NCBI RefSeq assembly: GCF_003387075.1
Contig: NZ_QUMQ01000001.1
Location: forward strand, 7,130,001 to 7,194,000
DNA from: Asanoa ferruginea
GTDB taxonomy: Bacteria; Actinomycetota; Actinomycetes; Mycobacteriales; Micromonosporaceae
Direction of reading: 5' to 3'
Length of the DNA: 64,000 bases
Below, piece by piece: positions 36,986-45,393 of the stretch (position 1 is the first letter of the stretch; each line of letters begins with the position of its first letter). The translations under genes were made by a program, and so were the position numbers. The notes beneath the pieces were generated by a model. That model had not been told where the DNA came from. It saw only the letters and a program-made list of their open reading frames with translations, and did no database searches.

Positions 36986-37002
36986 TTTGGGAACGATCGG
37001 TA
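36986..37002. promoter_or_regulatory. Putative operator, copy B
   Basis: TTGGGAACGATCGGTACG, 32-48 nt before the TetR start and matching copy A (36341-36357) at all but one base. This supports autoregulation. Confidence 0.6.
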
Positions 37003-37029
37003 CGCTACCCCGCCCCGGCGCAGGCTGCA

Positions 37030-37054
37030 ATAGATGAGAGATCTCATCTATAAT
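37030..37054 (+). promoter_or_regulatory. Promoter with a near-ideal TetR operator over it
   Basis: ATAGATGAGA (37030-37039) and its exact complement TCTCATCTAT (37042-37051), spacer GA. It overlaps a consensus -10 TATAAT (37049-37054), with TGCAAT at 37026-37031 as a weak -35 (17-nt spacing). A protein bound here would block RNA polymerase. Confidence 0.75.
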
Positions 37055-37061
37055 GGGAGGC

Positions 37062-37625
37062 ATGGGACGGGTATCACAGGCGCAGGCGCTGGAGAACCGC
37101 AGGCGGGTCGTCGACGCGGCGGCGCGCCTGTTCCGCGAGCGCAACGTCCAGGCGGTCAGCGTCGCCGATCTGATGGCCGAGGTCGGCCTCACCCACGGCG
37201 GGTTCTACAAGCAGTTCGCCTCCAAGGAGGCGCTGCTCACCGAGGCCACCGTCCAGGCGTTCGCCGATCTCGCCGCACTGCTCGCCGACTTCGACGCCCG
37301 GCACCCCGGCGACCACCGGGCCGCCCAGGGTGACCTGATCGACTATTACCTGTCGACGGAGCACCGGGACGATGTCGGGGCGGGCTGCCCGACCACCGGC
37401 CTGGCCTCCAACATCGCCGGCGAGGATCTCGAGGCTTCAGCCCGACCGGCGTACGCCGAGGGTGTCGAGATGTTCGCCCGCTGGCTCGCGACCGACAGCG
37501 ACGAGGACCTCGCCACCCTCTCGACCCTGGTCGGCGCCCTGACCCTGGCCCGCGCCACCGCCGGATCCGACCTTTCGGAACGAATCCTCGCGGCGGCCCT
37601 CAAAGCACTCCCCACACAGAGCTGA
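37062..37625 (+). CDS. TetR/AcrR family regulator (leaderless)
   Basis: A 187-residue regulator starting MGRVSQAQALENRRRVVD. The helix-turn-helix spans AARLFRERNVQAVSVADLMAEVGLTHGGFYKQFASKEALL, as in the LmrA/YxaF-like group. The ATG at 37062 is 7 nt after the TATAAT box, so the mRNA is probably leaderless. An upstream in-frame ATG at 37053 would overlap the promoter. A GCPTTGLA segment is present in the ligand domain. It probably represses itself and the next gene, which has a similar operator. Confidence 0.87.
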   Translation: MGRVSQAQALENRRRVVDAAARLFRERNVQAVSVADLMAEVGLTHGGFYKQFASKEALLTEATVQAFADLAALLADFDARHPGDHRAAQGDLIDYYLSTEHRDDVGAGCPTTGLASNIAGEDLEASARPAYAEGVEMFARWLATDSDEDLATLSTLVGALTLARATAGSDLSERILAAALKALPTQS

Positions 37626-37638
37626 GCGTTTGCGGCTT

Positions 37639-37660
37639 TTAGATGATGGGCATAATCTAA
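37639..37660 (+). promoter_or_regulatory. Second operator-promoter of the TetR/SDR pair
   Basis: TTAGATGATG (37639-37648) and CATAATCTAA (37651-37660) form an inverted repeat with one mismatch and a GG spacer, resembling the operator at 37030. CATAAT (37651-37656) is a likely -10 box for the SDR gene. Confidence 0.55.
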
Positions 37661-37719
37661 CGGAGTCACGCGGTGCCGGCCCCAGGCTGGCAACCGATTC
37701 CGATTTCGAAGGAACCCCC

Positions 37720-38508
37720 ATGTCTGACCCGAACATCGCCGTAGTCACCGGAGCCTCGACCGGCATGGGCGCCGTCTACGCCGACCGCCTCGCCCGCCGC
37801 GGCTACGACCTCCTGCTCGTAGCCCGCAACAAGACCCGGCTCGACGCCGTCGCGAGCAAGATTGTCGAGAGCACCGGGCGCTCGGTCGAGGTGCTCGCCG
37901 CCGACCTCGCCGACCCGACCGACCTCGCGACGCTCGAAGATCGCCTGCGGACCGACGAGTCGGTCGCGCTGCTGGTCAACAACGCCGGCGGAACGGTCTT
38001 CGGCCCGCTCGCCCAGGCCGACCCGGCCCAGCTGGAGAAGCTGATCACGCTGAACGTGACCTCGCTGACCCGGCTCACCACGGCCGCGCTCGCGGGCTTC
38101 ACCCGCCGGGGCACCGGCACGATCATCAACCTGTCGTCCGCCCTGGCGTTCAACGTGCTGCCGGTCAGCGCGGTCTACAGCGGCACGAAGAGCTACGTCG
38201 TGGCCTTCACCCAGGCCCTCCAGCAGGAGCTCGCCGACACCGGGATCCGCGTGCAGGCGGTCTTCCCCGGCGCGGTGCGCACCGAGTTCTGGGACGGCTC
38301 CGGCATCGAGGTCACCGCGATGCCGGACGAGTGGGTGATGTCCGCCGACGACGCGGTCGACGCCGCTCTCGCCGGCCTGGACGCGGGCGAGCCGATGACC
38401 CTGCTCTCCCTGCCGGACATCGCGCACTGGGACCAGTTCGACGCCGCCCGCCAGACGTTGATCCCCAACCTGTCCCGCTCGGTACCCGCCGACCGCTACC
38501 GCAACTGA
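37720..38508 (+). CDS. SDR family oxidoreductase
   Basis: A 262-residue classical short-chain dehydrogenase: VVTGASTGMGAVYADRL, ARNKTRL, NNAGGTVFG, serine in NLSSALAF and YxxxK as YSGTKSY. The ATG at 37720 follows GAAGGAA. The protein resembles the DltE/YdfG-like group of small-molecule reductases, with the substrate unknown. TetR and SDR are adjacent with related operators, a common arrangement in which the TetR responds to a substrate or electrophile. Confidence 0.88.
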   Translation: MSDPNIAVVTGASTGMGAVYADRLARRGYDLLLVARNKTRLDAVASKIVESTGRSVEVLAADLADPTDLATLEDRLRTDESVALLVNNAGGTVFGPLAQADPAQLEKLITLNVTSLTRLTTAALAGFTRRGTGTIINLSSALAFNVLPVSAVYSGTKSYVVAFTQALQQELADTGIRVQAVFPGAVRTEFWDGSGIEVTAMPDEWVMSADDAVDAALAGLDAGEPMTLLSLPDIAHWDQFDAARQTLIPNLSRSVPADRYRN

Positions 38509-38513
38509 CCGCC

Positions 38514-38550
38514 CCGCAGCCACGCGTCGACGCCAGACGCGTGGCTGCGG
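38514..38550 (+). terminator. 14-bp perfect hairpin after the SDR gene
   Basis: CCGCAGCCACGCGT (38514-38527) and its exact complement (38537-38550) with a 9-nt loop start 5 nt after the SDR stop. A TAGCCT -10-like box for the next gene follows at 38553-38558. Confidence 0.7.
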
Positions 38551-38585
38551 TCTAGCCTGGACGCGAACCGAGGCGGGGGGTCGCG

Positions 38586-39533
38586 ATGGATGACGAGGTG
38601 GTCGTCGTCGGCGCCGGGGTCAGCGGCCTGACCACGGCGGTCGTGCTGGCTGAAAGCGGCGTGCCGACCAGGGTGCTGACCGACCGACCCACGCGCGAGA
38701 CGACCTCCATGGTCGCGGGCGCCCTCTGGGGACCGTCGTTCCAACCACCGTTCGACAAGACCCTGGAATGGACGGCACAGTCGCTCGACGACTTCCAGCG
38801 TCTAGCGACCGACCCGACCACGGGCGTGCGGATCGCGAACGTACTGACCGTCGGCGACGCCCTACCCGACGGCGACCTGCCGCCACAGGTCACGATGATC
38901 TCCGGCCTCCGCGCCGCCACCAGCGACGAACTGCCGCCCGGATTCGCCGCCGGCTCGTGGGGCCGGATGCCGGTGGTCGACATGCCGACCTACCTCGGCC
39001 ACCTCGAACGCCGGCTCGCCGCGGCGGGTGTCCACATCGACCACACCCGGGTCACCGACCTCGCCGACGCCGGCGAGCGCGTGGTCAACTGCACCGGCCT
39101 GGGCGCCCGCGACCTGGCCGGCGACGACACCCTGCGACCCGTCTTCGGCCAGCACGTCATCCTCACCAACCCCGGCCTCGACGACGCCTTCATGGAACTC
39201 GGACGCGACGCCGAGTGGACCAGCTTCATGCCCCACCCGGAACGCGTGGTCTGCGGCGGCATCCGGATCCCGGACCGCTACGACCTGACCCCGGACGACG
39301 ACCTCACCGCGCGCATCCTCGAACGCTGCCGCCGCGTCGAGCCCCGCCTGCGCGACGCCACCGTCATCGAGACGGTGACCGGCCTACGCCCCGACCGCCC
39401 TTCGGTCCGCGTCACCGTCGAATGGCGCGACGACCGGACCCTGATCGTGCACAACTACGGCCACAGCGGCACCGGGGTCAGCCTCTCGTGGGGCTGCGCC
39501 CGCGAATCCGCCCGCCTGATCACCGGAAGCTGA
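38586..39533 (+). CDS. FAD-dependent D-amino-acid oxidase-like enzyme
   Basis: A 315-residue flavoprotein. The FAD-binding loop is VVVVGAGVSGLTTAVVLAE. The C-terminal HNYGHSGTGVSLSWGCA and GLRPDRPSVRV, whose arginine binds the substrate carboxylate, are hallmarks of D-amino-acid oxidase/D-aspartate oxidase. The segment FMPHPERVVCGG is also typical. It would deaminate D-amino acids to keto acids and peroxide, and the side-chain preference is unknown. GAGGCGGGGGG precedes the ATG by about 8 nt. Confidence 0.88.
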   Translation: MDDEVVVVGAGVSGLTTAVVLAESGVPTRVLTDRPTRETTSMVAGALWGPSFQPPFDKTLEWTAQSLDDFQRLATDPTTGVRIANVLTVGDALPDGDLPPQVTMISGLRAATSDELPPGFAAGSWGRMPVVDMPTYLGHLERRLAAAGVHIDHTRVTDLADAGERVVNCTGLGARDLAGDDTLRPVFGQHVILTNPGLDDAFMELGRDAEWTSFMPHPERVVCGGIRIPDRYDLTPDDDLTARILERCRRVEPRLRDATVIETVTGLRPDRPSVRVTVEWRDDRTLIVHNYGHSGTGVSLSWGCARESARLITGS

Positions 39534-40512
39534 GGATCAAGATCGCCCCGACCATTGCTCGGGTCCGCGATGGGCACGACCGTCGCTCCCGCCAGGCTCA
39601 CTGTCCGTCGTTCGTCGCAGTCAAGACCGAAGGACCTGACCCGGGTCAGGAACGATGTTGCGCGGCGGCACAATCGACAGTTGCGGGTGCCCCAGCATCG
39701 ACCGGTTCATCGACCGCCGGGACCATGATCAAGTGCACGCCACCTAGATTCGCGACGGCATGTCGCCCAGACCGGGCGCACACGATCATCACACGACCCG
39801 TTCCCAGCCCAGATCCCGTGCACATGATCTCGACAGAACCTTCCGACGCAACCGCTGCGGTCGAGGGTCTACATACGACGCTCCGCGGGAGATGCTGAGC
39901 CGCCGGTCCGACACAGCTCGCCGCGACCACGAAACCCAGATCCGGCAAGGCAAACCGCGAGTGGTCGTGCTCAGGCTGCAATCCTGTCCGATTGTGTACA
40001 CCGCTGCGGCGATACCCCGATGGCGATGCTCGACGAAAATGAGTCATGGGCCGAGGACGCAAGGCCACCGTCGCTGTACCCATCTTCGTGGCAGGCAGCC
40101 CGTCGGTCGCGTTCGGCGCCGCTGACACCGGCAAGTGGCTCGACGAGTTCATGGAGCGGCGTTAGCATCGTGGCTCGGTTCTTGATCACCGAAGGGCATC
40201 GTCCCGGGGACCAACGGCCCAGTGTCGCGGGCTCTATGGGAGTGCCGCTTGCGCCGGAGGGTTGGCTCAAGGCTGGCGCTCCCGGAAGATCGAACACCAG
40301 GGCATCGACGGCGCCGCACCCGCTGCATCGCGCGGTGCTGCGGCTACAGCGAAGACGCATCTTCAAATGAACGTCGCGAGCGGCCATACCATGACTTTCG
40401 GTGTCCAGGATGGATCTCTAAGTTCACCTTGATGACACAAGCGAGATTCACCGAACTGACACGGCAGCACGGGGACAACCAGAATCGCTGACGATCCAGG
40501 ACGTGGCCGATT
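39534..40512. other. Gene-poor left flank of the STAND gene
   Basis: About 980 bp with no gene I can defend and clearly lower GC toward the right. It contains a 16-bp perfect palindrome CCTGACCCGGGTCAGG (39635-39650). Small frames exist, for example ATG at 40048 encoding a peptide starting MGRGRKATVAVPIF and ending in ADTGKWLDEFMERR, and a 19-residue frame from 40432, but none shows a known domain or ribosome-binding site. It may be decayed DNA from an insertion. Confidence 0.6.
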
Positions 40513-43368
40513 ATGACCGAGTTCGCCGACACATCGCCGAATGCGCTGCCGTCCGGCCAAGGATCGGAGGTACGCAACGAAGCTCGAGACCAAGGTCAAG
40601 TATTTTCCGTTCAACACGGGGACCAGTACGTCTTCGTGCATCAGGGGTCACCGCCGTATGTGTTGATACCGCACGATCCGACGCCGCCGCCAGCGCGATC
40701 ACGGTCCGAACGGCAGCCAAGTTGGCTACTCGCCGCCCGCAGTCGCCTGGTTCCGTGGTGGTCCGGCCGAGACGACGTGCTTGAGAAGATGTACAAGTGG
40801 CTCGATGACCCGCGGATGTCGATCGGAGTCCGCCTGTTGTACGGCCCAGGCGGCCAAGGTAAGACCCGCTTGGCAGGTAAACTGGCCGAACTTTCTGCAA
40901 GCGCAGGTTGGACAGTCGCGGAAGCTAGCAGCATAAAGCTCCTCGGTCTCACCGACGACATAGTTGGCGAGCAGCAACTCAGCGTGACCGGGCGGGGGTT
41001 GCTCATCGTTGTCGACTATGGAGAGCGATGGCCTACCAATGACTTGCGCACCCTTATTGTTCAACACCGCAGGTTGGTGCGTGTGCCGCTACGAGTCCTA
41101 GTACTTGCCCGTCCGGCCGGTCTCTGGTGGCAGTCGATAGTCGACACGCTTGATCACTTTTCCGATCCCGAAATTCACGCGGACGCGTTCGCCTTGCCCC
41201 CCATGGCGGAAAGCCGCCATGCCCGCGAAGAGGTGTTTAATAGCGCACGAGACGCATTTGCCGAAGCGTTGAGGGTGAGAGCGTCGGATATCCGTGCTCC
41301 CGACGATCTAGACAGGCGCGAATTCAGGCTGTTGCTCGCGATACACATGGCCGCGTTGGCATCTGTCCATGCTCACTTATCCGGAGAGAGGCTCCCGACA
41401 GACCCCGACGGGTTATCTGCATATCTACTTCGACGAGAGCGCCAAGAGTGGGAGGCTATCCACGCCCGAGACCCGAACTTCACCGAGCCGGCCGTAATGG
41501 CACAAGCGACCTTCCTAGCCACGCTCACCCGATCAGTCAGTTATGAAGATGGTTTATCATTGCTCAGCCGCACGCACGTCGCTACCGCCGTGGAAACTGG
41601 GGCGAAAGTTCTTCGAGATCACGCCATCTGCTATCCCCCCGCAGCGCCCGGAATGGTGTTAGAGCCCCTCTTCCCCGACCGTCTAGGCGAAGACTTCATC
41701 GCCCTGCAAATGCCAGGCCACGACGTCTCATACCCCATTGATGCACACTGGACGCCAACCGCAATTGATTGGCTTCTCGATCTTCCGGAGACGCAGCAGC
41801 CAACAGGACACGCGCCAGAGATCATGACAGTACTCGTCGAAGTAGCGCGGCGATGGCCACACATTGCCCGAGACCATTTGTGGCCCGCTCTTCGGCTGCG
41901 GCCTAGCTTAGCAACCGCGGCCGGGCCGGCCGCTTTGACGCGTTTGCTTACCATTCCCGAAATCGATTACGTCGCCTTAGCGGCGATCAGCGACTACATG
42001 ACCGATCCGGATATTGAATTATATGAAAGCGCGGCCAGAATCGAAGAAGTTGTTGCCGAACATCGACTGGCCCAGAAAATACGTCCGGCCGACAGAGCTA
42101 ATGCTCTTCTCAACCTCGGCCGGAAACGGCTAGACGCTGGTTACGTCGAAGAGGCTTACGAGGCGACGTCCGCAGCTATCAAGCTATATAACGAGCTAAA
42201 CCGGCCTCCTGCGGACTACGCTGCCGAATTGGGCAATGCGCTGACTCAAGCGGGCATTGAGCTACTTAAGCTGGGGAGGCTCGCAGAGGCACGCGATGTT
42301 TCGTCGCGAACAATCGAGATGCTACAGCATTCGGCTTTCCCTCAAGCCGAGACTGCGGTTGCACTTGGGCAGTCTTTTACGACGCTGGGTAGTGCCTTGC
42401 ATGATCTAGGCGAGTTGGAAGGCGGCTTGGAAGCCTTTACAGAGGCCCTAAGGATTCGCCGCGGTTTGGGCGCGAGCGTATCCAACTCGCAAACGCTAGT
42501 CGCGGCCGCGCTGCTCAATATCAGTATTCTTTTGCAAGACCAGTCGAGGTGGGACGACTCAAAGTCTCATGCCGCCGAGTCGATTCGACTGTATCGCGAG
42601 GCAATCGGTGCAGGACATCGCGGTGGTGGACGAATCGGACTGGCGAGGTCGTTGCATAGTCTGGCGCGCGCACGTTGGTTTCTTGGCGAGGCGGACGAGT
42701 CGATCAAACTAATCCGAGAAGCAGTAGAGGTGTCCCTCGACCTTGCTGAGTTCAATCACGAAACGGCGGAAGAGCTGGGAGGACGGGTCCGCTTCTTTCG
42801 GGCGTGTCTAGACGACGCTGGCAGAGTCGGCGATGCCTCCGCGTTGACCGAGAAGGCCATTCAACTATTCGAAATGCTTGCAAACGACCACGGTCTGCCG
42901 GCGGCGAGTAATAGTCTTGGTCAGCTCCTTGGATCGGTTGGTCGGCACGAGGAAGCCGTCATCTATTCCCGCCGGGCTTTGGCCGATTTTCGGCGATCTG
43001 CAAACGAACACTCGCCGCGAGACTCGACCGAAATGGCCATGACGTTGCTCAGCCTCAATCTCGACTTGTGGAAACTAGGCCGCGAAAGGGAATCGCACGA
43101 AGCGATCCAACAGTTGTTAGATGTTTGCCGAGAGCACGACGCCGCCGAGTACACGAAGGATCTCGATTACCTGTGCCACCACCTGACGTCTACAGGGCAG
43201 TATGAAACAGCCTTGGCCGTGGTTGCGGAGTATGCAGGAATCTTGCAGACTCTCGTTGCCCGCGGTGCCGACGAGTACCGACCGCAACTCGCTGCGGCAC
43301 GGGAGCTTCGGGTGGAGGTTCTGGGGTGGCTAGGTCGGCAGCGAGAGGTCGGAACCGACACCCCGTGA
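40513..43368 (+). CDS. STAND-like P-loop NTPase with C-terminal TPR repeats
   Basis: A 951-residue protein. Residues 1-60 form a low-complexity N-terminal region with QGQVFSVQHGDQYVFV, similar in style to other actinobacterial NTPase-TPR proteins. A SGRDDVLEKMYKWLDDP entry leads into the NTPase. Walker A is GPGGQGKT (111-118) and Walker B is LLIVVDYGERW (D168). The sensor strand is VLVLARPAGLWW. A helical middle region of about 230 residues precedes at least six tetratricopeptide repeats from about residue 525 to 930. Such proteins act as signal-sensing ATP switches, several in phage defence. No effector domain (nuclease, TIR or protease) is recognised. Its GC is visibly below its neighbours and it uses at least eight TTA codons. 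Confidence 0.85.
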   Translation: MTEFADTSPNALPSGQGSEVRNEARDQGQVFSVQHGDQYVFVHQGSPPYVLIPHDPTPPPARSRSERQPSWLLAARSRLVPWWSGRDDVLEKMYKWLDDPRMSIGVRLLYGPGGQGKTRLAGKLAELSASAGWTVAEASSIKLLGLTDDIVGEQQLSVTGRGLLIVVDYGERWPTNDLRTLIVQHRRLVRVPLRVLVLARPAGLWWQSIVDTLDHFSDPEIHADAFALPPMAESRHAREEVFNSARDAFAEALRVRASDIRAPDDLDRREFRLLLAIHMAALASVHAHLSGERLPTDPDGLSAYLLRRERQEWEAIHARDPNFTEPAVMAQATFLATLTRSVSYEDGLSLLSRTHVATAVETGAKVLRDHAICYPPAAPGMVLEPLFPDRLGEDFIALQMPGHDVSYPIDAHWTPTAIDWLLDLPETQQPTGHAPEIMTVLVEVARRWPHIARDHLWPALRLRPSLATAAGPAALTRLLTIPEIDYVALAAISDYMTDPDIELYESAARIEEVVAEHRLAQKIRPADRANALLNLGRKRLDAGYVEEAYEATSAAIKLYNELNRPPADYAAELGNALTQAGIELLKLGRLAEARDVSSRTIEMLQHSAFPQAETAVALGQSFTTLGSALHDLGELEGGLEAFTEALRIRRGLGASVSNSQTLVAAALLNISILLQDQSRWDDSKSHAAESIRLYREAIGAGHRGGGRIGLARSLHSLARARWFLGEADESIKLIREAVEVSLDLAEFNHETAEELGGRVRFFRACLDDAGRVGDASALTEKAIQLFEMLANDHGLPAASNSLGQLLGSVGRHEEAVIYSRRALADFRRSANEHSPRDSTEMAMTLLSLNLDLWKLGRERESHEAIQQLLDVCREHDAAEYTKDLDYLCHHLTSTGQYETALAVVAEYAGILQTLVARGADEYRPQLAAARELRVEVLGWLGRQREVGTDTP

Positions 43369-44026
43369 CGCTCCTCCAACCTCCGGACATTGACTGCGTT
43401 GACTACAATGACAGTTATGGGCGTCCTCCACGGCTGATGACCGATGGTTCGCTTATCTCCTGCGAGAGAGCCGTCGACCGTTTCGGCCGACTGGTCGACC
43501 TGATCGCAGGTCGGCGTCGACGCCCGCGACGTCGCTCATACATTATCGAGCGTCCTGCTTTGCGTTGTACTCGGGCTTGCGGGTCTCACCCCGGAAAGCG
43601 AGCCGTTGGCCCTAGATCGCTTCGAGCAGTGCCCGCGCCCCACTCTGCCTTCGCTACGCGCTGCTGGTCTAGGAGAACGCCGAAATAGTGAGACTCATGA
43701 TTAAGGATGCGGGTTCCACCTCGCGCTGAAAACCTTCTGATCGGCACCGACAGCCGTGCCACCCGCTCGCCACCTCAGCGCTTAAAAGGGCTCAGGCCCT
43801 GCGACAGACCCGGGGTGCAGGCGCTCGGCTGGCTGCTGTTTGCTGGGCGCCCGCTAGCTGCGTGCCGTTGCATCCCGACCCGTACCCACAAGCGGGCCCG
43901 TAAATTGTGGAGATATCCGAAACGGAGAAGGCCAAAGATCGGGCTACAGATATGGCTTGTGTGCAAGCGCTTTCCATCGGGGGTGTTCGGATCAAGCCAC
44001 GGCTCACCGCGCGATCCGGGGCGTGG
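43369..44026. other. Gene-poor right flank of the STAND gene
   Basis: About 660 bp with lower GC. Frames on both strands are short, overlapping and without known domains. No terminal inverted repeat, tRNA fragment or integrase is visible, so the boundary of the presumed acquired segment cannot be placed precisely. Confidence 0.55.
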
Positions 44027-44641
44027 TTACGCGTCGGCGGTCAGGAGTGCGGCGATGGTGCGGGTCATCACCTTCTCCGCCTCCTCCGGAGACAGTGACA
44101 GGCCTTCCCGGAGCATGGACCAGGCCGGCCACATCGACGCGGCGATCAAGGCGTCGCGCAACGTGTCGGCTTCCGGTCCGGCGAGCCGCAACTCCACGGC
44201 GAAGACCTGGGTGACCTCGTCGCGTACCCGGTCGATGTGTTTCTGGCGGTTGCGGCGTAGCTGTGGCGAGAACGGCTCGCGCACCGCGGCGGCCCGGGCC
44301 GGTGCCGCGATCAGTTGCATGAGCCGCCCCCGCTGCCGGCAGTAGCGGGCCACCCGCTCCGCCAGCGGCAGGTCCGGCGGCACCGGCACGTAGGCCGCGT
44401 CGTAGGAGCCCAGCACCTGGGCGCCGCTGGCCTCGAACAGGGTTTCCATGTCCTTGAAGTTGGTCCACAGTGCACGGAGCGACACCCCGGCCCGCTCCGC
44501 GATCCGCTCCCCCGTCGGGCGCAGGTCGCCCTCGCCGATCAGGGCCAGGTGTGCGTCGACGATCGCCGCCCGGGTGCGTTCCGCCCGCGCCGTGCGGCCG
44601 TCGACGCGCTCGGTCTCGGGGCCTGGCGAACCGATGGCCAT
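44027..44641 (-). CDS. TetR family regulator at the end of an acyl-CoA operon
   Basis: A 204-residue regulator: AAIVDAHLALIGEGDLRPTGERIAERAGVSLRALWTNFKDMETLF is the helix-turn-helix, and the ligand domain has RQRGRLMQLIAAPARAAAVREPFSP. Its ATG overlaps the SDR stop by one base (TGATG), so it is translated from the same mRNA as the two acyl-CoA dehydrogenases and the SDR. It could sense an acyl-CoA intermediate. A TTGCA/TGCAA inverted repeat upstream of the operon at 47697-47713 is a possible target. Confidence 0.87.
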   Translation of the reverse strand: MAIGSPGPETERVDGRTARAERTRAAIVDAHLALIGEGDLRPTGERIAERAGVSLRALWTNFKDMETLFEASGAQVLGSYDAAYVPVPPDLPLAERVARYCRQRGRLMQLIAAPARAAAVREPFSPQLRRNRQKHIDRVRDEVTQVFAVELRLAGPEADTLRDALIAASMWPAWSMLREGLSLSPEEAEKVMTRTIAALLTADA

Positions 44642-45393
44642 CAGGCGCCCCGCCCGGTCAGCGTGACCCCGCCGTCGATCACCAGCGTCTGCCCGGTGAT
44701 CCAGGCCGCTTCAGAGGACGCCAGGAACGCGACCGCCGCCGCCACGTCGTCGGGGACGCCCAGGCGGGCCAGCGGGTAAGAGGCCGCGACCTCGTCTTCG
44801 CGGCCTTCGTAGAGCAGCGTCGCGAACTTCGTCTTCACCACCGCCGGCGCGACCGCGTTGACCCGCACGTGCGGTGCCATCTCCACCGCCAGGCAGCGGG
44901 TCAGGTGCTCCAGCGCCGCCTTGGTGATGCCGTAGAAGGAAATGCCGGGCGGCGGCACCCGGCCACCGACCGACGAGACGTTGACGACCACCCCGGGACG
45001 AGCGGCGCCGCCGTAGACCTCCTGGACCCAGCCCAGCGCCGACAGCAGGTTGACCTCGAAGATCTTCCGGGCCGCGCCGAGGTCCATCTCCATCAGCGGG
45101 CCGAAGACCGGGTTGATGCCGGTGTTGTTGACCAGGATGTCGATCGGCCCGAACGCTTCCGTCGCCGAAGCGACAGCCGCGGCCCGGTGCTCGGGGTCGT
45201 CGGCGCGGCCGGCCACACCGAGCGCGACCGACGGGCCACCCAACAGAGAGACGGCCTCGGCGAGCGGGTCCGGCTTGCGGGCGGTCACGCAGACCTTCGC
45301 GCCCGCGGCGGCCAGACGGGCCGCGATCGCCAGGCCGATGCCCCGGCTCGCGCCGGTGACCAGTGCCACCCGGCCGGTCAGGGAAGCGGTCAC
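44641..45393 (-). CDS. SDR family oxidoreductase
   Basis: A 250-residue short-chain dehydrogenase: VTGASRGIGLAIAARL, VTARKPD, NNTGINPVFG, serine in VNVSSVGG and YxxxK as FYGITKAALEHL. The GTG at 45391-45393 follows GGAGGAG and overlaps the stop of the preceding acyl-CoA dehydrogenase. It probably oxidises a hydroxyacyl-CoA or steroid/terpenoid alcohol formed by the operon's dehydrogenases. That role is inferred from context. Confidence 0.9.
   Translation of the reverse strand: MTASLTGRVALVTGASRGIGLAIAARLAAAGAKVCVTARKPDPLAEAVSLLGGPSVALGVAGRADDPEHRAAAVASATEAFGPIDILVNNTGINPVFGPLMEMDLGAARKIFEVNLLSALGWVQEVYGGAARPGVVVNVSSVGGRVPPPGISFYGITKAALEHLTRCLAVEMAPHVRVNAVAPAVVKTKFATLLYEGREDEVAASYPLARLGVPDDVAAAVAFLASSEAAWITGQTLVIDGGVTLTGRGA

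Noticed and set aside
40020-40370. Possible gene left of the STAND gene
   Set aside because: No ribosome-binding site, no domain, and overlapping frames on both strands look equally good.
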